A DNA stretch of 10,047 nucleotides. It comes from Thermoleophilia bacterium (GTDB taxonomy: Bacteria > Actinomycetota > Thermoleophilia > Gaiellales > JAICJC01). A program made the position numbers and the translations under genes. The notes under the pieces were generated by a model that did not search any database, was not told the DNA's origin, and worked only from the letters and a program-made list of their open reading frames with translations. Positions 1-5,836 of the stretch are shown here, piece by piece. The stretch's first letter is position 1; each line of letters starts with the position of its first letter. The stretch spans positions 1 through 10,047 of the forward strand of contig JAICJM010000150.1 of NCBI GenBank assembly GCA_025928435.1, written 5' to 3'.

Positions 1-998
1 CGCCTGCGCTGATCGTCTTCACGAGCGGCACGACGGGCACGCCGCGGGCCGCCGTTCACCCCCAGCGCTACCTCCCCGGCCAGGAGCTGATGGCCCGGTC
101 GTGGCTGGGCGCGCGCGAGGGCGACGTCGTCTGGTGCACGGCGTCGTCGGGGTGGTCGAAGAGCGCCCGCAACGCCTTCGTCGCCCCCTGGCTGTGCGGG
201 GCGGCCGGCCTGCTGCACGACGCCCGCTTCGACGCGCCCGAGCGGCTCGCGGTGCTCGAGCGCGAGCGCGTCAACGTCCTGTGCATGTCGCCGACCGAGT
301 ACCGGCTTGTCGCCAGGCACGTCCCGATCCGCACGACGCCCTCCCTGCGGCGGCTGGTCGCGGCGGGCGAGGCGCTCGACCCGGAGACGCTCGGCCGCTG
401 GCGCGACGCGACAGGCCTCGTCCTTCTCGACGGTTACGGTCAGACCGAGACGGCGCACCTGACCGCGCCTCCCGGCGACGGCGATGCCCGGCCCGGGTCG
501 ATGGGCCGGCCGCTCCCGGGCGTGCGGATGTGGATCGACGGGGGCGAGCTGGTCGTCGACCCGGCCTCGGTGCCCACCTTCTTCAGCGGCTACCTGGGCG
601 AGTCTGCGGCGAGCCGCTCGCAGCCCTGGCGCACGGGCGACCGCGTGCACGAGGACGCGGACGGCTACCTCTACTTCGTGGGCCGGGCCGACGACGTCAT
701 CATCTCGTCCGGCTACCGCATCGGGCCGTTCGAGGTCGAGTCCGTCCTCCAGTCCCAACCCGCCGTGGCCGAGGCGGCCGTCGTCGGCATGCCCGATCCC
801 GACCGGGGCGAGATCGTCCGCGCCGTGGTCGTTCCGGCTCCCGGCCACGCGCCGTCGGACGAGCTCGGGCGCGAGCTGCGGGAGCACGTCAAGCGCCTGA
901 CCGCCCCGTACAAGCACCCGCGCGTGGTCGAGTTCGCGCGCGAGCTGCCGCGCACCGCCAGCGGCAAGCTGCGCCGGGCCGAGCTGCGGAGCCGCTGA
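1..998 (+). CDS. Acyl-CoA synthetase (AMP-forming), ACSM/acetyl-CoA synthetase-like, 5'-truncated by window edge
   Basis: This adenylate-forming enzyme should activate a carboxylic acid with ATP to an acyl-AMP and transfer it to CoA in the cytosol. The reading frame is open from base 3 to the TGA at 996-998, giving 331 residues; the roughly 200 N-terminal residues lie outside the window. The first visible motif is the phosphate-binding loop FTSGTTGTPR (bases 18-47), with Arg where Lys is usual. Then come LLDGYGQTET (adenine/Mg site), WRTGD, GRADDVIISSGYRIGPFEVE (hinge and start of the C-terminal lid) and PRTASGKLRR, whose Lys codon at 966-968 is the catalytic A10 lysine. The SGYRIGPFEVE form resembles medium-chain (ACSM) synthetases, but the substrate cannot be read from the sequence. 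The stop is followed directly by the operator in front of the GntR gene. Internal ATGs such as that at 90 are not the start, because conserved motifs lie upstream of it. Confidence 0.93.
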   Translation, partial: PALIVFTSGTTGTPRAAVHPQRYLPGQELMARSWLGAREGDVVWCTASSGWSKSARNAFVAPWLCGAAGLLHDARFDAPERLAVLERERVNVLCMSPTEYRLVARHVPIRTTPSLRRLVAAGEALDPETLGRWRDATGLVLLDGYGQTETAHLTAPPGDGDARPGSMGRPLPGVRMWIDGGELVVDPASVPTFFSGYLGESAASRSQPWRTGDRVHEDADGYLYFVGRADDVIISSGYRIGPFEVESVLQSQPAVAEAAVVGMPDPDRGEIVRAVVVPAPGHAPSDELGRELREHVKRLTAPYKHPRVVEFARELPRTASGKLRRAELRSR

Positions 999-1015
999 TA
1001 TGGTCTGGCCGCTAA
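999..1015 (+). promoter_or_regulatory. Putative GntR/FadR-type operator, copy 1 (autoregulatory)
   Basis: The 17 bases TATGGTCTGGCCGCTAA begin right after the acyl-CoA synthetase stop codon. They match copy 2 at 1801-1817 at 15 of 17 positions. The core GGT-N3-GCC is an imperfect form of the GGT-N3-ACC half-site arrangement known for FadR-subfamily regulators (E. coli FadR sites contain TGGTCNGACC). The element overlaps the likely -10 box of the regulator gene. Binding by the encoded GntR protein, and hence autorepression, is inferred from position and repetition. Confidence 0.6.
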
Positions 1016-1024
1016 CCTGTCGCG
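1013..1024 (+). promoter_or_regulatory. Putative -10 box for leaderless GntR mRNA
   Basis: TAACCT at 1013-1018 fits the actinobacterial TANNNT -10 pattern and is followed by six bases and then the ATG at 1025. This spacing puts the transcription start on or next to the A of the start codon. No Shine-Dalgarno sequence precedes the ATG, which agrees with a leaderless transcript. No good -35 hexamer is visible. The box overlaps the end of operator copy 1. Confidence 0.5.
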
Positions 1025-1741
1025 ATGGCCGCTGAGGCGCCCAGGACACGCCGCGCCCGCTCGTTCGACGACGTGGTCGGGCAGCTGCGGGCGGCGATCC
1101 TTTCGGGCCGGATCCGGCCCGGCGACCGCCTCCCGGGCGAGCGCCAGCTGTGCGAGAGCTTCGGCGTCGGCCGCCCGACGCTGCGCGAAGCCCTGCGCTC
1201 GCTCGAGGCGACCGGCCTGATCGAGGTGCGGCCCGGGAAGGGTGGCGGCTCGTACGCGGTCACCCCGTCGGAGGCGACGGTCGGCGACGCGCTCGCAGCG
1301 CTCGTCAACCTGCGCGGCGCCTCGCTCGAGGACCTGGCCGAGTTCCGGGTCGACTTCGAGGGCGAGAACGCCGCCTGGGCGGCGCGGCGTGCGGACGCGG
1401 GCGACATCGCGGCGCTCGAGGCCGTCGTTGCCGAGGCCCGTGCCGCCGCCGAGAAGCCGGCCGGCCGGGCGATCCTGGCGCGGATCGACGTGCGCTGGCA
1501 CGAGGCCCTCGCGCGCGCCACCAGGAACCGGCTGCGGATCGGGATCGCGCTCGGCATCCACGACGCCGTCCTGCGCCGGCACGAGGCGCTCGTCCGCCCC
1601 GCGGCCGCCGATGACCATCTGACCACGATCCCCGACGACATCGCCGCCATCACCGTGGCGATCGCCGCCGGCGACGCCGAGCGCGCGCGAGAGCGCATGC
1701 GGGCACACGTCGAGGCCTGGAACCGGCGCACGAATGGCTAG
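1025..1741 (+). CDS. GntR-family transcriptional regulator, FadR subfamily with FCD domain
   Basis: A 238-residue DNA-binding regulator, the usual size for the FadR/LldR/PdhR group. Residues about 13-80 form the winged helix-turn-helix, with the family hallmarks AILSGRIRPGDRLPGERQL, FGVGRPTLREALRSLEATG and the wing GLIEVRPGKGGGSYAV. Residues about 90-232 form the all-helical FCD effector domain, with the DVRWHEAL motif (Asp155, His159) and the closing GDAERARERMRAH (His228). These would be three of the four usual metal/carboxylate ligands; the position expected for the fourth appears to be Ile206. The ATG at 1025 fits a leaderless start and gives a normal N-terminus. Near-identical operators precede this gene and pruA, so it probably senses an organic acid linked to the imino-acid operon and represses both units. 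The effector is unknown, and whether it also controls the upstream synthetase gene cannot be seen. Confidence 0.92.
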   Translation: MAAEAPRTRRARSFDDVVGQLRAAILSGRIRPGDRLPGERQLCESFGVGRPTLREALRSLEATGLIEVRPGKGGGSYAVTPSEATVGDALAALVNLRGASLEDLAEFRVDFEGENAAWAARRADAGDIAALEAVVAEARAAAEKPAGRAILARIDVRWHEALARATRNRLRIGIALGIHDAVLRRHEALVRPAAADDHLTTIPDDIAAITVAIAAGDAERARERMRAHVEAWNRRTNG

Positions 1742-1752
1742 CCCGCGCCGGC

Positions 1753-1781
1753 CAATTGACGCTCGTCACCGATGTCAATTG
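1753..1781. repeat. Inverted repeat CAATTGAC/GTCAATTG upstream of pruA
   Basis: The 8-base arms CAATTGAC (1753-1760) and GTCAATTG (1774-1781) are exact reverse complements separated by 13 bases. They stand out as AT-rich in a GC-rich intergenic region. The repeat lies between the GntR stop and the pruA promoter. It could be a second regulator site upstream of the -35 box or a weak terminator of the GntR gene. No T-run follows, which weighs against an intrinsic terminator. Confidence 0.55.
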
Positions 1782-1806
1782 CCATTCCCGGGCCGCGTGT
1801 TATGGT
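1779..1806 (+). promoter_or_regulatory. Putative sigma70-type promoter of the pruA operon
   Basis: TTGCCA at 1779-1784 could serve as the -35 box and TATGGT at 1801-1806 as the -10 box, with a 16-base spacer. The -10 box would lie inside operator copy 2, so bound regulator would block RNA polymerase. This would give a leader of about 30 bases before the TTG start. The assignment is by eye only. Confidence 0.4.
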
Positions 1807-1817
1807 ATGACCGCTAA
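1801..1817 (+). promoter_or_regulatory. Putative GntR/FadR-type operator, copy 2 (pruA operon)
   Basis: TATGGTATGACCGCTAA contains the palindromic core GGT-ATG-ACC, the form expected for FadR-subfamily operators. It repeats copy 1 at 999-1015 with only two differences. It lies about 30 bases upstream of the first gene of the six-gene operon and overlaps its likely -10 box. Control by the adjacent GntR protein is an inference. Confidence 0.65.
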
Positions 1818-1832
1818 GGCCATCGCACCGCC

Positions 1833-1839
1833 AGAGGAG
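1833..1839 (+). promoter_or_regulatory. Ribosome binding site deciding the TTG start of pruA
   Basis: AGAGGAG lies five bases before the TTG at 1845-1847. This strong Shine-Dalgarno match supports the unusual TTG start, since no ATG or GTG gives the expected N-terminus nearby. It also shows that this transcript has a leader, unlike the neighbouring regulator gene. Confidence 0.7.
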
Positions 1840-1844
1840 CCGTT

Positions 1845-3482
1845 TTGACCTCCGCCCCCGCCGTCTTCGCCCTGCCCGCGACCCGCAACGAGCTGCCGCT
1901 CGACTACGCCCCGGACTCGCCCGAGCGGGCCGCCGTCGACGCGGAGCTGGCCCGTATCCGCGCGTCCGCGCCCGAGCTGCCGCTGCGCATCGGCGGGCGC
2001 GACGTAAAGACCGGCCGCCTGCACCCGGTCGTCATCCCCCACGACCATGAGCGGGCGCTGGCGCAGGCCCACTGGGCCGGGGCGGGCGAGGTCGAGGCGG
2101 CCATCGCCGCCGCTGCGGAGGCCTGGCAGGACTGGTCGCGGATGGCATGGGAGGACCGCGCGGCGATCTTCCTGCGCGCGTCCGAGCTGGCCCGCGGCCC
2201 GTGGCGGGCGACCCTGAACGCGGTCACGATGCTGAACCTCTCGAAGACGGTGCGTGAGGCCGAGATCGACGCCGCGTGCGAGACGGCCGACTACCTCCAG
2301 TTCAACGTCCGCTACATGCGCGAGATGTACGAGATGCAGCCCGAATCGCTGCCCGGGAGCTGGAACCGGACCGAGTACCGCCCGCTCGAGGGGTTCGTGC
2401 TCGCGATCACGCCGTTCAACTTCCTCTGCCTGGCCAACCTCGCCTACGCGCCGGCCATGATGGGGAACGTCGTCCTGTGGAAGCCTGCCGAGCAGGCCGA
2501 GCTGTGCGCCTGGACGGTGCTTCGGATGCTCGAGGAGGCCGGCCTGCCGCCCGGCGTCATCAACCTCGTGTTCGGCGACGGGGCCGAGGTCGGCCGCGTC
2601 GCCCTGACGCACCGCGACCTCGCCGGCGTGCACTTCACCGGCTCGACCGAGACGTTCCAGGAGATCTGGCGCACGATCGGCGCCAACATCGCCGGCTACC
2701 GCAACTACCCCCGGATCGTCGGCGAGACGGGCGGCAAGGACTTCATCGTCGCTCACGCCAGCGCCGATCCCGAGGCCCTGGCGACGTCGATCGTCCGGGG
2801 CGCGTTCGAGTTCCAGGGCCAGAAGTGCTCGGCGCCGTCGCGGATGTACGTGCCGGAGAGCCACTGGCCCGGCCTGCGGGAGCGGCTTGAGAGCGAGGTG
2901 CCGCGGCTGCGCGTCGGCGACCCGACCGACCCGGGCGTGTTCGTCGGCGCCGTCATCGACGCGGACGCCTACGCCAAGCACGAGCGCGCGATCGGCGAGT
3001 CGCGGGCCGGGGCCGAGATCGTCGTCGGCGGCGGCCTGGACCCGGGCACGGGCTGGTTCGTCGACCCCACGGTCGTCCGCACCGACGATCCCGGCTTCCG
3101 GCTGCTCTCCGACGAGCTGTTCGGCCCGATCATGACCGCGTTCGTCTACCCGGACGACCGCTGGGACGAGCTGCTCCGCCAGGTCGACCGCCAGAGCCCC
3201 TACGCGCTCACGGGGGCGGTCTTCGCGCAGGATCGTCGCGCCGTCGTCGAGGCGGCGGCGGCGCTGCGCCACACGGCCGGGAACTTCTATGTGAACGACA
3301 AGCCGACGGGCTCGGTCGTCGGCCTGCAGCCCTTCGGCGGCTCGCGCGCCTCGGGGACGAACGACAAGGCGACATCGCTCTGGAACCTGAGCCGCTGGGT
3401 GTCGATGCGCACGACGAAGGAGATGTTCATCCCGCCGCGCGACTGGCGCTACCCCTCGATGACCTTCCCGGAGGACGCATGA
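1845..3482 (+). CDS. pruA: L-glutamate gamma-semialdehyde (delta-1-pyrroline-5-carboxylate) dehydrogenase, ALDH4A1 type
   Basis: An aldehyde dehydrogenase of 545 residues that should oxidise glutamate-gamma-semialdehyde (the open form of P5C) to glutamate with NAD+. It has the full ALDH set: ITPFNF with the oxyanion-hole Asn192, the nucleotide-binding VVLWKPAEQAEL, FTGSTETF, the general base Glu294 in GETGGKD and the nucleophile Cys328 in GQKCSAPSRMY. The Glu-Cys spacing of 34 equals that of human ALDH4A1 (Glu314, Cys348). The C-terminal stretch NFYVNDKPTGSVVGLQPFGG followed by SRASGTNDKA is the ALDH4A1 signature and includes the residues that hold the glutamate moiety. The start is TTG with a strong ribosome binding site. 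The gene is first in a six-gene operon whose last gene is proline dehydrogenase, the enzyme that supplies its substrate. Its stop overlaps the next start (ATGA). The hydroxylated analogue is also a plausible substrate, since ALDH4A1-type enzymes accept it. Confidence 0.95.
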   Translation: MTSAPAVFALPATRNELPLDYAPDSPERAAVDAELARIRASAPELPLRIGGRDVKTGRLHPVVIPHDHERALAQAHWAGAGEVEAAIAAAAEAWQDWSRMAWEDRAAIFLRASELARGPWRATLNAVTMLNLSKTVREAEIDAACETADYLQFNVRYMREMYEMQPESLPGSWNRTEYRPLEGFVLAITPFNFLCLANLAYAPAMMGNVVLWKPAEQAELCAWTVLRMLEEAGLPPGVINLVFGDGAEVGRVALTHRDLAGVHFTGSTETFQEIWRTIGANIAGYRNYPRIVGETGGKDFIVAHASADPEALATSIVRGAFEFQGQKCSAPSRMYVPESHWPGLRERLESEVPRLRVGDPTDPGVFVGAVIDADAYAKHERAIGESRAGAEIVVGGGLDPGTGWFVDPTVVRTDDPGFRLLSDELFGPIMTAFVYPDDRWDELLRQVDRQSPYALTGAVFAQDRRAVVEAAAALRHTAGNFYVNDKPTGSVVGLQPFGGSRASGTNDKATSLWNLSRWVSMRTTKEMFIPPRDWRYPSMTFPEDA

Positions 3483-3925
3483 GCACGCCGTTCTTGCACG
3501 TGCACCACATCTGCGTCGCCGTCCACGACATCGAGGGGGCGATCGCCTACTACGAGTCGGTCGGGATCGGGCCGTGGCACGACTATCCGCCGCTCCAGGA
3601 GTTCACCCAGCTCGAGGTGCCGGACCCCGACGGCTTCCGCGCGCTCGACTACCGGTACGCCTGGATCGGCGACTTCCAGCTCCAGCTCGTCCAGCCGGGG
3701 CCCGAGCCCACGCCGCAGCGGAAGTTCCTGGACGAGCACGGCGAGGGCGTGTTCCACGTCGGCTTCGAGGTGCCCGACGCCGACGCGGCCGACGCGCGGG
3801 CGGCGGAGCTCGGCATCGCGCCGCTCATGCGCGGGCGGCGCCGGAACGGCAGCGGCTTCACCTACTTCGACACGGCCGACCGGGCCGGGGTGGTGCTCGA
3901 GATCCGCCAGAGCCCGCCGGCGTGA
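3479..3925 (+). CDS. VOC-superfamily metalloprotein (glyoxalase/methylmalonyl-CoA epimerase-like)
   Basis: A 148-residue single-chain protein with two beta-alpha-beta-beta-beta modules, the usual length for methylmalonyl-CoA epimerase-like and glyoxalase I-like proteins. The expected metal ligands are visible: His10 in HHICVAV, Gln69 in LQLVQP, His93 in VFHVGFEV and Glu141 in VVLEIRQ. This H/Q/H/E set is the pattern of methylmalonyl-CoA epimerase. Other typical blocks are AIAYYESVGIGPW and RRNGSGFTYFDT. Members of this superfamily isomerise, epimerise or cleave small oxygenated substrates at a divalent metal. The ATG overlaps the pruA stop and the TGA overlaps the next GTG, so translation is probably coupled on both sides. 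The context points to a 2-oxo or 2-hydroxy acid rather than a CoA ester, but the reaction is not known, and a true epimerase role cannot be excluded. Confidence 0.88.
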   Translation: MSTPFLHVHHICVAVHDIEGAIAYYESVGIGPWHDYPPLQEFTQLEVPDPDGFRALDYRYAWIGDFQLQLVQPGPEPTPQRKFLDEHGEGVFHVGFEVPDADAADARAAELGIAPLMRGRRRNGSGFTYFDTADRAGVVLEIRQSPPA

Positions 3926-4431
3926 CGGACGCAGGCACCTGGCAGTCGGAGCTCGCCCGCGCCCTGGCCGAGGGCGGTGTCGAGGCGGCCGCCTGGGTCC
4001 CCGACAAGCGGCTCGCGCCGATCGCGGAGGCGCTCGCGGCCCTGTCGATCCCCCTTCGCACGCTGACACGCGAGGAGGAGTGCGTCGGCTGGGCCGCGGG
4101 CTTCCGGGCGGCGGGCGGGACGCCGCTGGTGCTCATGCAGTGCTCGGGGCTCGGCAACTCGCTGAACGCGATCGGCTCGCTGGTCGTCCCCTACGGCCTC
4201 GGCTTCCCGCTCGTCCTCTCGATGCGGGGGGCGCTGGGCGAGCGCAACCCGGCCCAGGTGGCCCTCGGCCGGACGGCCGTCCCGATGCTGGAGCTGCTCG
4301 GGATCCAGGCGTTCCGCCTCCGCCGGCCGGGGGACGCCGGCATGCTGGCCCGGGGCGCGCTGGGTGTCGCCGGCGGCGCGCGCCAATTGGCGCCGATCGT
4401 CCTCGAGCCCGAGCTGGACATGGCCCCGTGA
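3922..4431 (+). CDS. Thiamine-diphosphate decarboxylase, alpha (PYR-domain) subunit, ComD-like
   Basis: A 169-residue protein equal to the N-terminal pyrimidine-binding (PYR) domain of ThDP decarboxylases, here as a separate subunit. The start is the GTG at 3922, which overlaps the VOC stop (GTGA); longer in-frame starts would lie inside the VOC gene. Glu51 in TREEECVGWAAGF fits the glutamate that activates the cofactor. The stretch MQCSGLGNSLNAIGSLV, followed by MRGALGERNPAQVALGR, is characteristic of the alpha chain of sulfopyruvate decarboxylase (ComD) and of phosphonopyruvate decarboxylase. With the next gene product it should form an alpha/beta enzyme that decarboxylates a 2-oxo acid to an aldehyde. 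No transaminase or sulfonate/phosphonate gene is nearby, so the substrate here is open. Given the flanking pruA and pruB, an oxo acid derived from glutamate or hydroxyglutamate is conceivable, but that is speculation. Confidence 0.85.
   Translation: MTDAGTWQSELARALAEGGVEAAAWVPDKRLAPIAEALAALSIPLRTLTREEECVGWAAGFRAAGGTPLVLMQCSGLGNSLNAIGSLVVPYGLGFPLVLSMRGALGERNPAQVALGRTAVPMLELLGIQAFRLRRPGDAGMLARGALGVAGGARQLAPIVLEPELDMAP
4380..4393. repeat. Perfect 14-base palindrome inside the alpha-subunit gene
   Basis: GCGCCAATTGGCGC is its own reverse complement. It contains CCAATTG, also seen in the inverted repeat at 1753-1781. It is encoded with CAA (Gln) and TTG (Leu), codons little used in this GC-rich gene. 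It may be a protein-binding site or chance. Confidence 0.5.
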
Positions 4432-4970
4432 ACCCGACCGCCGCCGTCTCCGCCCTCCTGCGGGCGCATCCCGACGCGCTCTTCGTCGCGTCGCTCGGCA
4501 CCGCCACCTCGGCGCTGCGCTCGGCGAGCGGCGACGGGCCCCACCTCTACATGGGCGGGTCGATGGGCAGCGCGCTCGCGGTGGCGCTGGGCGTGGCCGA
4601 GAAGCGGCCCGACCGGCGGGTCGTCGCCGTGCTCGGCGACGGCGAGAGCGTGATGGGCGCCGGGTCGTTCTGGTCGCTCGCCGGGATCCGGCCCGCCAAC
4701 CTGCTCGCCGCCGTCCTCGTCGACGGCCGCTACACGATCACGGGCGGGCAGCCGCTCGGCGTGCCGGCCGTCTTCGCGGACGTCGCCCGGACGCTCGGCC
4801 TGGCCGCCGTGGTCGCCACGAACGAGGCCGAGGCCGAGCGGCTGGCGCGCGAGCTCGCCCTCCCCGGCCTGCTCGAGATCCGCTACGACGAGCGCACGTG
4901 GCCGGGCCCCTCGCCCTTCGTCGACGCGCCGGTCGTCCGGGCCCGGTTCGAGGCGGCCGCCGCCCCGTGA
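4428..4970 (+). CDS. Thiamine-diphosphate decarboxylase, beta (PP-domain) subunit, ComE-like
   Basis: A 180-residue protein corresponding to the diphosphate-binding (PP) domain of ThDP enzymes. It starts at the GTG at 4428, overlapping the alpha-subunit stop (GTGA). The cofactor motif begins with GDG at residues 70-72 in VVAVLGDGESVMGAG. Upstream lies YMGGSMGSALAVALGVA, the helix preceding the motif in ComE-type proteins. The motif normally ends in Asn-Gly about 27 residues on (DNG), but here it reads VDGRYTITGGQ, so the Mg2+-binding Asn is replaced by Asp99. The TGGQ block that follows is shared with sulfopyruvate and phosphonopyruvate decarboxylase beta chains. It should pair with the preceding PYR subunit, placing ThDP at their interface. 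The Asp could still hold Mg2+, so activity is likely but unproven. Its stop overlaps the next GTG. Confidence 0.86.
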   Translation: MNPTAAVSALLRAHPDALFVASLGTATSALRSASGDGPHLYMGGSMGSALAVALGVAEKRPDRRVVAVLGDGESVMGAGSFWSLAGIRPANLLAAVLVDGRYTITGGQPLGVPAVFADVARTLGLAAVVATNEAEAERLARELALPGLLEIRYDERTWPGPSPFVDAPVVRARFEAAAAP

Positions 4971-5836
4971 TCGTGGTCACCGCCGCGACCGGGCAGGTGG
5001 GGCGTGAGGTCGTCCGCCGGCTCGCCGGCGCCGCGCCGGCCCGCGCGATGGTGCGCGACCCCGCCGCGGCGGGCGACCTGCCGGACGTCGAGATCGCGGT
5101 CGCGACCTTCGAGGACGCCGATGCGATGGCCGCTGCGATGGCGGGCGCCGAGACGGTCTTCCTGGCCGGGCGCGACAGCCCCGAGTACACGGCCGGGCAG
5201 GCGCGGGCGGTCGACGCGGCCGTCGCCGCGGGTGTCCGGCACGTGGTCAAGCTCTCCGCCCTCGGTGCAGCGGCGGACTCGCCGGTCGAGCTGATGCGCG
5301 ACCACCACGCGGTCGAGCAGCGGCTGCGGGCGTCGGGGATGGCATGGACGTTCCTGCGACCGCATCTCTACATGCAGAACCTGCTGCGGTTCGCGGGGCC
5401 GGTCGCGGGCGAGGGGCGCCTGGCCGCGCCCATGGGGCCCGGCGCCTACCCGTTCGTGGACACCCGCGACGTCGCGGCGGCCGCCGCCGCCGTGCTGCGA
5501 GAGCCCGCCGTCCACGCCGGCCGCGCCTACGCCCTGACCGGCCCACGGGCGGTCGCCTACGCCGAGGTGGCGGCGCTGATGGCGGCGATCGTCGGGCGGG
5601 ACGTCCGCTACGAGGCGCTCCTGCCCGAGCGATTCCGAGCCGACCTGGAGGCGGCCGGCATCCCCGCCTGGCGGGCCGCCGACCTCGCCGCGATCGCCTC
5701 CGCCTACTCGGACGCCGACAACCGGCCGGCCGACGGCGTCGCCCAGCTGGCCGGCCGTCCGCCGACCCCGATCGAGCGCTTCCTCGAGGACCGCCGGGCG
5801 ACGCTCGTCGCCCGCGCGTCCCGGAGCCGCGCGTGA
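4967..5836 (+). CDS. NmrA-like NAD(P)-binding protein (atypical SDR)
   Basis: A 289-residue single-domain protein with an N-terminal Rossmann fold: VVTAATGQVGREVVRRL gives the TGxxG dinucleotide loop at residues 8-12. VETVFLAG-type strand residues and GVRHVVKLSALGA follow, then the NmrA/azoreductase-like block MAWTFLRPHLYMQNLL and FVDTRDVAAAAAAVL. The catalytic Tyr-x-x-x-Lys of classical short-chain dehydrogenases is not in its usual place, as is normal for this atypical group, which includes redox sensors, quinone reductases and isoflavone-type reductases. The start is the GTG at 4967, overlapping the beta-subunit stop (GTGA), and its TGA overlaps the start of pruB. Its tight place in the operon suggests that it reduces a product aldehyde or senses NADP(H) state, but no substrate can be named. 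Confidence 0.85.
   Translation: MIVVTAATGQVGREVVRRLAGAAPARAMVRDPAAAGDLPDVEIAVATFEDADAMAAAMAGAETVFLAGRDSPEYTAGQARAVDAAVAAGVRHVVKLSALGAAADSPVELMRDHHAVEQRLRASGMAWTFLRPHLYMQNLLRFAGPVAGEGRLAAPMGPGAYPFVDTRDVAAAAAAVLREPAVHAGRAYALTGPRAVAYAEVAALMAAIVGRDVRYEALLPERFRADLEAAGIPAWRAADLAAIASAYSDADNRPADGVAQLAGRPPTPIERFLEDRRATLVARASRSRA

Noticed and set aside
713..1708. Long - strand frames opposite the acyl-CoA synthetase and GntR genes
   Set aside because: Both + strand genes have full family motifs. The - strand frames span two unrelated genes and show only low-complexity translation.
1753..1781. Intrinsic terminator for the GntR gene
   Set aside because: The inverted repeat is AT-rich with a 13-base loop and no T-run follows; a regulatory site is at least as likely.
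1800..3272. A 490-codon open frame on the - strand opposite pruA
   Set aside because: It has no recognisable motifs, is rich in Arg/Gly/Ala/Pro in the way antisense frames of GC-rich genes are, and the + strand carries an unmistakable aldehyde dehydrogenase.
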